In this document: piece after piece, positions 53,101-64,000 of the stretch
Numbering within the stretch: position 1 is the stretch's first letter
Layout of the letters: each line of letters opens with the position of its first letter
DNA from: Lepturacanthus savala
Lineage: Eukaryota > Chordata > Actinopteri > Scombriformes > Trichiuridae
Reading direction: 5' to 3'
Assembly: GCA_030544235.1 (NCBI GenBank)
Contig: CM060463.1
Location: forward strand, 20,791,690 to 20,855,689
DNA: 64,000 bases
The notes under the pieces: model-generated
What the model saw: only the letters and a program-made list of their open reading frames with translations
What the model was told of the DNA's origin: nothing
The model's database searches: none
Position numbers and translations under genes: made by a program

Positions 53101-55603
53101 ATAAAATAGTGTGAAATATCAATCTTGGTTTCCAAAAGCTGAAGAACCAACCTATTTATTTATTTTTTTAAAAATAATTCCCCGACTTGGGCAATGTATG
53201 GATATTAGGGTTGCAACTAACTATTCTGAGAGTTGATTAATCTATCGAGTATTGCAACAATCGATTAGATGCCCATAAAATTTTTTATCACGGTTTCTCA
53301 AAGCTGAAGATTCATAATAAAAAAAATTTTTTATCCAGACCAACAGTCCACAAGCCAAAGATCACCAGTTTACTATTATAGATGACGAAAGAAACCAGAA
53401 AATTATCAGATTTGAGAAGCTGGAACCAGAGAGTTTTTACATTTTCTTCTTAAAAATGCCTCAAATTGATTAATCACTCATCAAAATAGTTATTGTAATA
53501 TGTAATAGTTGGAAACTAATCGATTTAACGTTGCAGCTCTGGTGGTATTTATTTAGTTCAATTTTTTTACTGAAAAACTGCGCAGAATTCTTTCACATCG
53601 AAATCCCACAGAGCAGCTTTCAGTGAACCTTTACAGTTTCCGACATCAAGAAATGTTCTGATTGTGTTTGATTGATTCTGTTGTGCCCTCAGATCTGCCT
53701 CCTCCACAGCACGCTGCTGATGAAGTGTGCGTTCACCGACAGCCTGTTCAGCGCCGAGGACGAGGCCTTCGTCCTGAAGCGGCTGGTGGTCTTCTCGCAG
53801 CACCCGCTGCTGAGCACCCCAGAGAAGCTCTTCTACATGGACTGCATCCTGCACTTCCCCGAGAACCGGCCAATCAGCTGCGGCGACGGCGACGAGTCCC
53901 TCCCTGTGCTGCTCACGCCACGGCTGGCCGCCGCCCTGCTGCCCACCGTCTTCAACGACAGCGCCACCATGCTGGCACGCCTCAACCTGCTGTGCCTGGT
54001 CTACCTGGAGGAGGAGGGCGAGGGGGAGGGGGAGGGGCCGGCCTACCTGTACGAGCACCTGGCGTCACTACTCTGCATCGTGGAGAACGGCGGCGGCAGG
54101 GAGATCATCGTCACCTTCTTCCGGGCCGCTTTCCTCTTCCTAAGCTACTTCTGCCATGTGGAGAGCTACGCCGGCGGCCTGACGGCCAAGCTGTGCGAGC
54201 TGTACCTGCGGTACCCGCACCTGGCGCCGCACCTCCTCAACCTGGCCGACCAGACCCAGGACCGGCTCCCAGAGTCCGGCTGGGCCGCCGGGCTCCTGCG
54301 CGCCCTACAGGGCGCCATCACCTGCAGGGCGCGGCTAGCTCAGCTCGGCCCACGGGACCTCGGCTGGCACCTGAAGGTGCTGGCCCGGGTGGCAGAGGAA
54401 GGCGACATCCCACAGCACCACACCCTCCGCTTCCTTGCCACCGCCGTTGGCTCATCCTCGCCCTGCGCGAGCAGCGACTGGCGCCTCGGCAACAGCGTGC
54501 TGGCCGTCTGCCGGCGATTGCTGGTACACCCCGACCTGGACTCGTTGCTCGCCCCCCTGGCCGATGTCCTGCAGCACCTCACCTGTAACTACGGTGACAC
54601 AGACACCCGGGATCACGCCCGCCTCTACTACACCCTCCTCACCACGCTGTCCAGGGAGAAGCTGGCCGCCGTGCTGGCACAGGGGACGTGTGAGGGCGGG
54701 CGGCAGGTCAAGAAGCGGACGCTGTCCTGCATCATGGCGGAGAGCGAGGGGCTGACCGGCTTGCTGACCGTGCACCAGGCGGAGAACCCGGTCTGCCGGC
54801 TGGTGGAGCTGGACGACCCTGAGCCGCGGAAAGGAAACCAGGCGGATCACGAGAGCGAACCGGATCCTGACGGGATGCCGGATCTTCCGGGGGACGCAAG
54901 CGCGGCACTGGAAGCGTACAGAGCTCAGTTCCAGGACCCCGGATTCGCCTCTGAGATCGTCCTACTCTACCAGCTGACGCACACGGACGCCCGGGACGCC
55001 CGTTTTGACCAACTCTTCAGCGTCCGGCTGCACTTCGCCCTGACGGACGACCACTACGAGGAGCATGCCGACGTCAGCGTGCCCTGCCTGTTCAGGGGGA
55101 GACCGCCACCCCCTGTGCAGCTGAGGCTGAAGCCGCGGCGGCCGTACCCTACAACACTCTGCACCGCCGCCGTCTTCACCACCCAGGATGGGCTCTCCTG
55201 GCACGCCCGCCTGCCGGACGTCCACGTGTCTTTCCGCCAGACCTTCACGCCGCTGCCGGTGCCGGTGTCCTGGGGGACGAGTGCCAAGCTGAACGCATTT
55301 GAGGGGCTGTGGGAAGAAATGCGGACGGAGGGTGGGGAGGGCGCCGCCAGCCTGTTCTGCTGCCAGCTGGGGGATGGCGTTCTGGCAGCGTTGGTAGAAA
55401 AACACTTCCTGCCCTTCCTCATACCAGACCCGGTCCACAAAGAGGAATTCAGGGTACTGCTCTTCCTCCCGCCGCGATCCCACGTGCTGCTGAAGATCAG
55501 CCCCGAGGAGGACGCCGTTCACTTCAAGATCGCCACGGACAACTGGCGGCTGCTGCCTCACATGAGCGCCTTCCTACTGACTATAACGCAGGAGGTCACA
55601 TGA
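50174..55603 (+). CDS. ap5b1: AP-5 complex subunit beta-1, complete
   Basis: Coding exons 50174-50311, 51998-52792 and 53693-55603 (TGA) join in phase 0 to 947 residues; human AP5B1 is about 880 from memory. Matching landmarks in order are CLRELE.C.PGLL, LLEESYLLTPLCQAALL, LLRLLGTSE, ALF.AEDEA-type text (SLFSAEDEAFVLKRL), FYMDCILHFPENRPI, LARLNLLCLV, DHARLYYTLL and VPCLFRGRPPPP. The N-terminal two thirds resemble a helical adaptin trunk and the C-terminal third an appendage-like beta domain (inferred from the family). AP-5 acts on late endosomes with spatacsin and spastizin. Coding exons are strongly GC- and CpG-rich amid AT-rich DNA, giving long antisense open frames. A CGGAAGTGGC ETS-type site lies about 115 bp upstream. 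Its start ATGGCGGCGAG is the first ATG of the conserved frame. Confidence 0.97.
51040..51806 (+). repeat. Tc1/mariner-type non-autonomous element, copy 2, carrying a nested insertion
   Basis: Ends are CACTACTGTTCAAAAGTTTG and AAACTTTTGAACAGTTGTG, inverted with one difference, flanked by TA at 51038-51039 and 51807-51808. The interior aligns with 6915-7268 except for an extra block, 51410-51679. It lies in AP5B1 intron 1, 190 bp before exon 2. Confidence 0.85.
51410..51679 (+). repeat. hAT-like small element nested in the Tc1-type element
   Basis: Begins CAGGGGTCACCAACTA and GAGGGCCAGAATTT, a start typical of many hAT miniature elements. Flanking 8-mers GTATAGAG (51402-51409) and GTATAGTG (51680-51687) fit an 8-bp target duplication with one change. 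The right terminus, ACAGTCGCTG, is poorly complementary to the left. Confidence 0.65.
52832..53168 (+). repeat. Two partial GCAGCTC-family elements in AP5B1 intron 2
   Basis: 52832-52950 holds the middle section (CTCAAAGCTGAAGATCCAAC, CAGACCAACAGTCCACAACC, AATAATCAGAT). 53028-53160 holds the left end (TAGGGCTGCAACTAACAACT, TTTGGTTCATAAAATAGTGT, AAAGCTGAAGAACCAACC). Confidence 0.75.
53205..53540 (+). repeat. GCAGCTC-family element, full length
   Basis: The most complete copy: starts TAGGGTTGCAACTAACTATT and ends ACGTTGCAGCTCT, with AAAGCTGAAGATTCATAAT, CCAGACCAACAGTCCACAAG, CACCAGTTTACTATTATAGA and GAGAAGCTGGAACCAGAGAG between. The inverted ends and lack of coding frame make it a miniature DNA element, probably hAT-like (inference). 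At least ten relatives lie in the window. Confidence 0.85.
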
Positions 55604-55656
55604 CCACGATGCATCTTAGCGGCTTGTTAGTAGCAGCTGATAACAAATGAATTTGC

Positions 55657-55853
55657 CCTCTTTAAAATGTAATCGGCCAATAATAAGTCCTGACCTGATA
55701 AGGTAATAACTTTTTGAAAATAATGTGATAACTTATTACATTATCGATTCAGTTATACATTTACATTTTTTTTCTTCACCAGGCCATTAATGTAAAAATC
55801 AGTCAATTACTTAATAGGTTATTATGTTTTTTGCCTATTACATTTTAAAGAGG
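55657..55853. repeat. 197-bp inverted-repeat unit in the AP5B1 3' UTR
   Basis: CCTCTTTAAAATGTAAT at 55657-55673 is mirrored exactly by ATTACATTTTAAAGAGG at 55837-55853. Between them are TAATAAC/GTTATTA blocks that also tend to mirror. A miniature element or a folded UTR structure are both possible; only one copy is in the window. Confidence 0.6.
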
Positions 55854-56088
55854 ACATAATTTATTAGGTTATCAGGCGCTACACTTGTTTTTAAATTTAA
55901 AGAAATAGCTGACTTTTAAAAAAGAAATCATCCAATGTTCTGTCAGCACTTTAATAATTCCTTACCTCACTTTAATATTAAATTGATAAAGAGAGTATAT
56001 GTATAAAATGATTGCACTTTAATTATGAGCTGAAATTAAACAAATATAACATGAACTTGATGTCATGTTGGTTATTTTCAAGAAATTA

Positions 56089-56094
56089 AATAAA
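56089..56094 (+). terminator. Possible AP5B1 polyadenylation signal
   Basis: AATAAA within ATTAAATAAAATGTGTC, 486 bases after the stop. It is the clearest AATAAA on this strand in the region. Confidence 0.45.
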
Positions 56095-57333
56095 ATGTGT
56101 CATTTATCTATCGGGTTGCACAGTGAGTCACTGATGGATGTTTTAGTTTAGCCCACAGCTGGATTCATGCAAACTGATTTTACAGGTTAGTAGCAGCCTC
56201 CATAAAGAGATGTTTAGGAAGACAGAAAGGTGTAAAAAAATCTATAATATAGTCCGAACGATATGTATACATGGAAGTGTAGAGTACACGTGCTTTAAGC
56301 TGCAGTGTCAGTTGTAGTAGGAAAACTGGTAGAGGTAGGAAGTAGCTTGTTGTGACTCTTACTTCCCCATTTATGAATGTTTGCTTTCATTCCAGGCCAG
56401 AAAAAATCTTTCTGAAATGGCATTTACTTTGTTTTTTTTAGTTCCTTTAAAGGAGTCAAACTAAATTCACTTAATGGACCATATCTAGATCTTAAGTGGG
56501 CAGGACTGGTAAAAACTAACATAAATAACAACACCTACAAATTCTTCCCTTCTTTTTCATGTGAAGAAACACACACATACATTGTATTACATTAAATACA
56601 TTTTAAATGCAATTAACTCAATTCAATTTACACAACAGGAGCTATGACATGAGAAATAAGAGTTCGATTTCAACAATATGATGTCCCTTAGTTATTCCAT
56701 ATTGTCTACTGTTGCACTGTTGTTCACTGACTTCACATTTCTGTGAAGAAATAGGAACTGGCCCTTTTTTTTTGTCATCCAGTGGGGCCGGATTGGACCC
56801 ATTAGTGGGCTGGTTCTGGCCACCGGGCCACATATTTGACACCTGCTTTAAAGTAATAAAATACTCCCTCTAAGAATTTAATTGACTAATAAATTAACTC
56901 CAGTAAATGTTATTTGAAATTTTGATATAGCTGCCTGAGCTTGTTGGTACATTTAAACTATGTTAAAGTCCCATATAGTAGAAAGTGAGACTTTATTTGT
57001 GTTTTAATTCTAAGGGTTCATGTGAATAAATAATTCATGTAATAAATAATCATTCCAGAGTAGGGCTAAATGATTTTGAAAATACATAAAAAATATTGGG
57101 TACTTGGTTTCAATCAATCATATTTATTTGAAATCCGGAATCTCTTGAGTTTCTCATCTCAGGTTCATCAACTCAGAGTTCAGAGTTTGACACAAAGTTT
57201 GTTGAACCTGTTTTCTGGAACAGATCCCAGGTGAAGCTGTGTCCTGTAGTTTGTCTGATTCGTATCCTTCTGCTTTTCTCCCACAGGATGTAACAGAGAA
57301 AACACTGAGCTGATTAGTCCAGTTACATTCAGT

Positions 57334-57690
57334 CAGTCATTTTCTATACCTGCTTATTCCTCATTAGGGTCACATGGTCTGCTGGAGCCTATCCCAGCGC
57401 GTTACGGCGAGAGGCAGGGATACACCCCAGATGGTCGCCAGCCAATCGTGGGGCACACACACCATTCACTCACACACTCACACCTACGGGCAATTTAGAG
57501 TCTCCAATTAACCTGAGCATGTTTTTGGACTGTGGGAGGAAGCCGGAGTACCCGGTGAAAACCCACACAGACACGGGGAGAACATGCAAACTCCACACAG
57601 AAAGGTCCCAGACCCAGGACCAAGGAGGTCTTGAACCTGCGACCTTCTTGCTGTGAGGCAACAGCGCTAACCCCTGTTCACCATGTCGCC
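57334..57690 (-). repeat. tRNA-derived SINE, copy 3, with perfect 15-bp target-site duplication
   Basis: Read on the minus strand, it starts GGCGACATGG with an A-box-like TTAGCGCTGTTGCC (57657-57670) and B-box-like GGTTCAAGACC (57627-57637), then a body with TTGGAGACTCTAAATTGCC, and ends in a (GACT)n tail. Exact direct repeats CCAGTTACATTCAGT flank it at 57319-57333 and 57691-57705. It is the least damaged copy. Confidence 0.92.
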
Positions 57691-58676
57691 CCAGTTACAT
57701 TCAGTTTGCTGTAATTATTAGTTGATTAATCAATTTGGCCAGAAAGTTAAATGTCAGCTGCTGTGATTATTGACTAATGATTTCCATAGTTCAAGAAAAA
57801 ATACCTGATGATTTGCTGTTTTTGTCAATATGACAATAAACTAAATATCTTAATATAAATATCTTAGATTTATTAAAGACATGTTATCATCCCTATTATT
57901 TTATATGTTTAAAGCGACTTGTGAAATGAAATAGTGGCTCCATTTACTCAAGTACTGTACTTAAGTAAAATTCTTAAGTACTGAAGTATTTCCTTTTTAT
58001 GCTACTTTACACTTCCACTCTACTACATTTCAGATGGAAATGTACTTTTTACACATGTATTTGCCACTTTACATTTGATTTTGCATATAATATTTCATCA
58101 TAAGTTTTCTTTTTTGAATACACTTTGTCTAAAATATGCTAAAAAACTGTATTGTTACATGTTACACTATATATTATGATGCAGTACTACAGTATTACTA
58201 GAAATCTACCCGTAGTATCTAAAATTGCCTCTACATTGACAAACAGTATGTTTGGGATAAAAACAAATAATATACTTTTAATTTTTAATACTTCACATAC
58301 ATTTTGCTAATAGTTTTGTACTGTAAGTTGTAATAGAACCTTCAGACTAAAGTATTTGACATTTTCCTTTGCAATTATGTTTTCTTATGTAAAGAAACTG
58401 AATGCAGCTTCACTAGGCTTTATAGAGAGTTTATAGTGAGTATAGTGAGTTAGCTCATTGTTTCACTTTCTAGCGGGCATGCGGAAACACACACGGACAC
58501 ACACACGCGCACACACCTTCAAACACTCATGACACAGTATCTCAACCAAACCTCAAATATGTAGAAATCATTAGGCAGGCTGGTCATAGGTTGGAGCACA
58601 AGCAAGAGAGCAGCATCAGTTGAGTAAGGTGTTGAGAGGTAGCAACAACAACGCGCTGAGTGAGAGAAATAAAACT

Positions 58677-58682
58677 TTATTT
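58677..58682 (-). terminator. Possible polyadenylation signal of the C1orf50 orthologue
   Basis: TTTATT on the plus strand reads AATAAA in the gene's sense, about 925 bases after its stop. It would imply a fairly long 3' UTR. Confidence 0.3.
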
Positions 58683-59607
58683 TCTGATATTTTGCAGATT
58701 TGTTATAATGTACAAATTAACGCATCCACACAACCCTGCAGTCAGGTCCTACATTTGACAGATTTGGCATTAATGCAGATTTAGATAGAACAAGGTGTAT
58801 GAATGGATAAAAAAAAAAAAGAAATATAAAAAAATGACATTGCTTCATCATTGTATCATCTTACATAGCCACAAATAGAAATATCTGATAACTATGCTGG
58901 ATAACTAACTAATAGCTGGAAGGAAAACATTTGATAACTCCTCAATTTGCTTTAATTAGAATAGATACCAAATAGAAAATAGATAAAATTACTGACCATA
59001 CAGAACCGATTAAAATGAACAATAAAACATGTTTCCTGCAGAATATGTTTAAATAAAATGATTATTCAGTTTGTTAAAGTCTGACATTCTTTAGATTCAG
59101 GATGATATTATTAGGGACAGTGAACTTGTGTGAGAATTGAGTGTGTTTTTATGATCGATTCCTGATTTAATAATTTTTCTTTTATCAATAAATATTTAAA
59201 AGCTGCTGTTGTTGTTCCTGTTCTACGTGAAGTTTTCCTGGTCTGATAAATTAAAAGAACCTGACTATTTACTCCCTGTCAGATCATCTGACCAACCAAT
59301 TTACCCATTTGCTTAAAGGGATGTCACTGGCCGGTAAAATACTTCCACAAAGGATACTTGTGTGATTCCTCGCTCTAATAAGAGCTATGTTCATGTCCTC
59401 GAGCTCTTTTTAAGGGAGTGAATGATCCTCAGTGCTGCTGCAGCAGGGCAATGGTTTCCAGGTCACAGGAGCAGAGACGACGTGAAGCATAAATTATTTA
59501 AAGAAAAGCAAACTCCTACCCATGCATGGATTTTTGCCACTTCATATCGATGTCCATGAAGACTACGGTCAGCGTCCAACATGTGCACTTTGGTGCAGTT
59601 CAGCCGT

Positions 59608-61995
59608 TTAATCAGAGAGGCCCTTGAAGTTTGGCTCTGTGTAGGAAGGTAAGGCGGCCTGCTGACTGAGAACTTTGTCCATCACGGCCATTTCAGCATC
59701 CTTCTTCTGCACCTCATCCTCCGGCGTCCAAGACATGTCGTATTGGAGTTTGAACGCACCGACAAACGGGTGAGGGCAGCTCGGACCCCATTCCTTTCAG
59801 AGGAGACAAGACACAAGAGGTTTATGATGAGAAGTTTGCATAACACAGTGGCAACACTATTATACTTGGTATCAGCCTACAGAGCACCAATTTATATTGC
59901 TATAATTACATTTCTGCTGTGATTACACATGAAATGATTGAAATGATTTGTAGATTAATCAAGTAGACTATCAACATCTTTCTTTGTTTTTGGAGACTTT
60001 TTGATTATTATTTCTGAGAAGAAATTCTTAAGTATTTTCTCAGTTTCATGAACTTTAAACACCAAACACCTCTGAGTCTCCTGTTCATACACACGCTTGC
60101 AGGCGTTAAACTGTCACATGTGTTATCGTCACGAGATTCTCACTGAACGTGAACAAGACACTTTGCTGACATGGTCTAACGTTTCCTCCATGATGGGTGA
60201 CTTAACATGTATTTACAGTCGTATCTTATCAGTATAATACTAACCTTAGGAGAAATGATAGAGAAGTATTTCTGTCCAGATGGCCGCTCGTAGAGATAAT
60301 ACATGTTGCCTGGTTTTTTCACAATGTTACAGGCAGCGTGGTGAAGGTCAGCGTCTCTTTTGGCTTCAACTAAAACCTGGACAGAGTGAAGAAAAGTAGA
60401 TTATAGATGTTCCTCAATTGCTTTGGTGCATTTCTCACTATCACTAGTTACATTTGCACAACATTTAACATATTTCTCAAAAACAATAAATTAAAACAAA
60501 ATCTAGTTGATTATTAAAATGCTACCCATTCCTCAAAAGCAAGTAAGGTCAATGATTTGGCTAATTTTTGCTCAAAAATAGTTATCAAATCAATATAATT
60601 AGTTGTAATTTTAAATATTTTGTTGGTAGAACGATTGATTCACACATTTCTGAAAGTGTGCTGGGGTTATAGGTGTCATAATATTTTAACTGACTTCTCT
60701 GTAAACTGATTCTATGTAAAATAGTGTTGGACAAACATAATTTATTGTCCCTTAAATATTAGACTCCAAGTGCTGAGATAAGGTGTCTCCATTATAAGTA
60801 AGATTCTGCAACGACACAATATAACTGTTGGTCTGGACAAAAAAAAAGAAATATAATGTTGCATCTTCAGCTTTGGGAAACATGGATCAACAATTACACC
60901 ATTTTATGAACCAAACAACTAATCGATTATTTGTTTCAATAATTAATATAATAGTTGTTAGTGGCAGCCTTTTTAACCCCTTTAATCAGCAGGTACCATT
61001 TTTTTTTGTTGTTGTTTTTTTTTACCTTTTTGGCCTGTTCCTGCAGGTACCTAATCTGGTCAGCGATGACTGTCAACTTGTTGCAGGCATTGGCTTTGAT
61101 AAAATCATCTCCCTGAAAAAGAAAAAGTCAGAACTGTTATACCCATCTACATCAAGAATTTCTGAGGTGCACAATTTGCTAATCAACTAGTTTTCATTGA
61201 AATGTTTTAAAGTGAGTCCACACCTTCTTTACTTGTTCTGCCAGGGCCACCAGGTCCATGGGGTCTCCAGCTCTGGTGGTCTGGTATGAACTGACCAGTT
61301 CCAGCCCGCCGGGGGCGCTGCTGCTCTCAACCAGAGTCACTGCAAAGCATCCAGGTGGAGTTTTTACACAACTACAAGGTGGAATACACCGCTAACGCTA
61401 ATTCATTACACTGCCAGTGGTGAAACTATTGCTGGTTCTCTGTTAAATATTATATCACTGCTGGTTTGGCTCGTACAGTTCAACAACCAACGAATAAAGA
61501 TATTTATTGGTGTGATTTTCATAAAGGTTCTAGCGGTAACTAGGGTGAACGCTGTTGATTGTTCGGCTGCAATGTTACGCAACTTTAGACTTAATATTGG
61601 CTTATATTACACAGTAGTTACCTTCACTTACACCACAGCAGCTCGCAGTCAGCTTCACACTCATGTCGCAGACTTGTTTATCAAAGTTTATTATTTTATA
61701 TAAAATAGCAGAACTTTGTTTTCCTCTTACATTTATGTGACAATGAGTAATTTTACTCCTGATCCTTTTAGCACTTTTATCTGATAATACTCTGTATTTC
61801 TAACTTACCGAGGCCAAATATTTAACTATTGACTAGTTAATGTGTATTTTTAGACGACAGTATTTCTACCTTTAACGCAGTATGAGTACTTCGAACTCCT
61901 CAGCCGGTAACCGGTTACAGCCGGTAACGTTAACGGTATAATGTCAAACCTGCAGTCTTCCTCTTCAGTTTAGACTTCAGCTCATTTTTAGACAT
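59608..61995 (-). CDS. Orthologue of human C1orf50 (DUF2452 family), complete
   Basis: Five coding exons on the minus strand, 61950-61995, 61224-61339, 61026-61112, 60245-60376 and 59608-59793, join to 188 residues (human about 199 from memory). Shared blocks are APGGLELVSSYQT, RAGDPMDLVALAEQV, NKLTVIADQIRYLQEQA, LHHAACNIVKKPGN, GQKYFSIISPKEWG, SCPHPFVGAFKLQ, MSWTPEDE and a C-terminal TEPNFKGL. The first exon (MSKNELKSKLKRKTA) differs from human. All introns are GT-AG. No signal peptide or membrane segment is visible; the protein looks soluble with one short helical region. Function is unknown to me; the family was defined as a domain of unknown function. The gene is tail-to-tail with AP5B1. 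Confidence 0.95.
60825..60978 (-). repeat. GCAGCTC-family half element in intron 3 of the C1orf50 orthologue
   Basis: Reverse orientation: TTGCATCTTCAGCTTTGGG, ACACCATTTTATGAACCAAA, CAACTAATCGATTATTTGTT and terminal GTGGCAGCC. The other half is missing. Confidence 0.7.
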
Positions 61996-62899
61996 TATAA
62001 CGGATAAAAGAGGTTTATTCTTCTTCTTCTGTAACTAATTAACGTTTTAAAACAGCTTCGACGTTCCGCGCCCCGAGTCCAATACACGCCATTTGTACAC
62101 GTTACAACAACTCTTTAATTTTATTTTGTTGATGGTTTGAAAGATTTATTATCAAGTTCGCAGCAGGTTTCTGTCACCTGTCGTGGTTTTGTCGGGCTGG
62201 TTGGGGAGACTGACGGTCCGGTCCATGTTCTCCGGTATCAGTTAAACTGAGAATGTATCTCCTCGGTGTTTAAACCATGAATGTAGTTCAGGGGTCCTCA
62301 ATCTCCCATTCTACCTACAATGGTCGCCTTAATATGTGCCTGAATGAAAATACTTCAAACCAAAACACTTATTTGGTGTTAATTAATATACGAATCTAGA
62401 TTTTGTATACATTTATTTTTATGTCATTAAAATAGTATCTGTTATTTTTTTCCTTCATTATAACTAGGTTTATTTTCAGACAAGCAACAAATCACAGAAC
62501 ATTTATTAAAAAAAAACTTTATTGAATTTTCAATGAGAACATTTAGATAAACATTCCAAAGACATAAGGACATATATGACATATACAATAATAATTTAAA
62601 TGTAAGGAAGATAAATGAAAAGGTAATATTAAGAAAAGATCAAATAAAATGTGAGAACGTATTTATTACACACAGGTTTAGTGTATCACAGATGTTAATA
62701 GTTTTTTGAGCCTTTTTTGTTGGATGATTGTTTGCAAATATTGTTCATGTTGTATTTTAAATGTAAAGAAAGGAGGCGTTTTGCAAGTAAAATTAAAGTT
62801 AAATTTATGTATGTTGAATTTTGCTGAGATTAGGAACAGACTAATAATTAAAAAGGGCATCAATTAAGCTATCAAAAGCCATAAGTCTACAAGATGTAT

Positions 62900-63170
62900 T
62901 TCTATTTGTAGGTACATGCATTGACATCACCAAAATAAGTGGACACATGTTTCAGGATACTCTTGACAGAAAGAACATTTAACATCTCAATCAATGTTAA
63001 ATTTGGATAAATATTTATTTCTTTTTTTTTTTGCAGGATAGAATATGTGAATTAATTTGAATGGGATCTCTTTGACTTTGTATGTCAGAATGAACTTCTG
63101 TGGTACAGACCAAACTTTTTTCCAATATCAGGCACAAAATGATTCCAATAAATAGTCGCAGATGGAGTGG
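62900..63170 (-). pseudogene. LINE ORF2 C-terminal remnant, L1/Tx1-like
   Basis: The minus strand reads QKFILTYKVKEIPFKLIHIF then YPAK, which fits the region after the reverse transcriptase in fish L1-like ORF2 proteins as I recall them. The frame is broken further on. A short, old fragment. Confidence 0.55.
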
Positions 63171-63734
63171 ATACTACACTGTCCTGAAACATGACCCTTA
63201 TTAGGCTTTAATAATAAGCATAATATAATAATAAATTACTTACAATAATGGTACACTAAATGTAACGCAATGACCTGCTTCTTGTTTTCTATCTGCCTGG
63301 TTCTCAAATTGTATTCTGAAAAACATAGTGGTTATAGAAGTTATTTTCTCTTTTTATAAGTATTTTTTTATTTTCATTTGTAACTAATCTGAAGTGAGAG
63401 GGTTGAAATACAGTCATCTGTTCCTGTTATAATTTGCTGCCATTATTAGAGAATACATCTGAGTTTCCCTATCAGGCATATTCTGGGAGAATTTGTTTTA
63501 ACACTTTCTTAAAAAAGGAGGAGACATAAGAATAACAAATTGATGCTGATTTCTGTATGATTCCGATGAGATTCTATCAGGGCTCAAGAAGTGAGTTGGC
63601 ATCTCTGGCACTGTTTTAGCCTGGATTCACTCATATCTTTAAAATATATACCTCAATGGTCAGTCCTTGGCCCTTGGCCTTTCTATATTACCACTAAAAC
63701 ACTTAATCTGCAGAGAGAATATTAATTTCCACTT

Positions 63735-63990
63735 TTAGGCAGATCTAGCCTCTTTGATCTGGCACACAGATCTAGTTCTCTTTGAAGCCACAATTAACAA
63801 CCAGTCAAGCACATTCCAAGCATGCCTACATGAAGTTTTGACCTGTCTGTCAAATAATCTCCTCTGTTCTGAATTCAAACATATCCAAAGTGATATTATC
63901 ACCACACACAATGACATTACACCACAGTTGAGCACACCAGTATTGCCCCCGACTGCAGAAATCTTGGTGTCAATTAACACGTTAAAATAC
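63735..63990 (+). pseudogene. Possible second LINE remnant at the window edge
   Basis: Plus-strand frames contain stops, but TAEILVSIN and neighbours resemble the VRNLGVIFD region of Rex1/L2-type reverse transcriptases. Evidence is thin and the element may continue past the window. Confidence 0.3.
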
Positions 63991-64000
63991 TTCTCCAGTT

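Larger units (their letters stand above)
55604..59607. other. Convergent spacer between AP5B1 and the C1orf50 orthologue
   Basis: Contains the two 3' UTRs, a SINE (57334-57690) and AT-rich unique sequence. Bases 57960-58080 (AGTAAAATTCTTAAGTACTG and following) resemble AAGTA-rich fish repeats. No conserved exon is visible. Confidence 0.6.
61996..64000. other. Upstream flank of the C1orf50 orthologue
   Basis: The first 200 bp (to about 62200) include GC-rich patches such as TTCCGCGCCCCGAGTCC and are the likely promoter. Beyond lies AT-rich DNA with LINE remnants and no conserved exon. Confidence 0.5.

Noticed and set aside
53662..54588. 308-codon plus-strand frame overlapping AP5B1 exon 3
   Set aside because: Pro/Arg/Ala-rich frame-shifted reading of the real exon; the other frame matches AP5B1 throughout.
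54962..55561. 199-codon open frame antisense to AP5B1 exon 3
   Set aside because: Same cause: high GC3 removes stop codons from the opposite strand.
57620..57690. tRNA gene
   Set aside because: The A- and B-box-like text is the head of a SINE; it does not fold into a complete cloverleaf and is repeated at 15240 and 1750.

Overview
This window is nuclear DNA of a ray-finned fish, most likely a percomorph teleost. Four complete genes and the 3' half of a fifth are cut into short exons with consensus splice sites, usually in AT-rich introns. Introns and spacers carry fish-type repeats: a tRNA-derived SINE, internally deleted Tc1/mariner copies, many small palindromic DNA elements, LINE scraps and microsatellites. 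I see no bacterial, plasmid, phage or CRISPR sequence. Gene identities rest on exon-by-exon translation compared with my memory of the human proteins; no database was searched.

Layout. 1-21280 (+): the last seven coding exons of EFCC1 (EF-hand and coiled-coil protein 1); the EF-hand exons lie left of the window, and a 12.2-kb intron (1123-13340) holds repeats and some unique, possibly conserved stretches. 21281-26034: spacer with repeats, ending in the CFAP57 promoter, which has two RFX X-box-like motifs. 26035-42225 (+): complete CFAP57 (WDR65), 21 coding exons, 1167 residues; its introns contain two dead Tc1-like copies, a LINE reverse-transcriptase scrap, a perfect 44-bp palindrome and a GC-AG intron. 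44181-49359 (-): complete NUF2, 13 coding exons, 454 residues, tail-to-tail with CFAP57. 50174-55603 (+): complete AP5B1, three coding exons, 947 residues, head-to-head with NUF2 across 0.8 kb and much richer in GC than its surroundings. 59608-61995 (-): complete orthologue of human C1orf50, five coding exons, 188 residues, tail-to-tail with AP5B1. 61996-64000: spacer with LINE remnants.

The genes do not form one pathway. CFAP57 is a motile-cilium protein, NUF2 a kinetochore subunit, AP5B1 an endosomal adaptor subunit; EFCC1 and the C1orf50 protein have no settled function. From memory, human CFAP57 and C1orf50 both lie in 1p34, while EFCC1, NUF2 and AP5B1 are elsewhere, so the block is only partly shared with mammals. 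I found no convincing new biological system. The most useful observations are the layered transposon insertions with readable target-site duplications, the GC-AG intron and short C-terminus of CFAP57, the X-boxes, a degenerate GATATC array, and inverted repeats close to CFAP57 exon 7.
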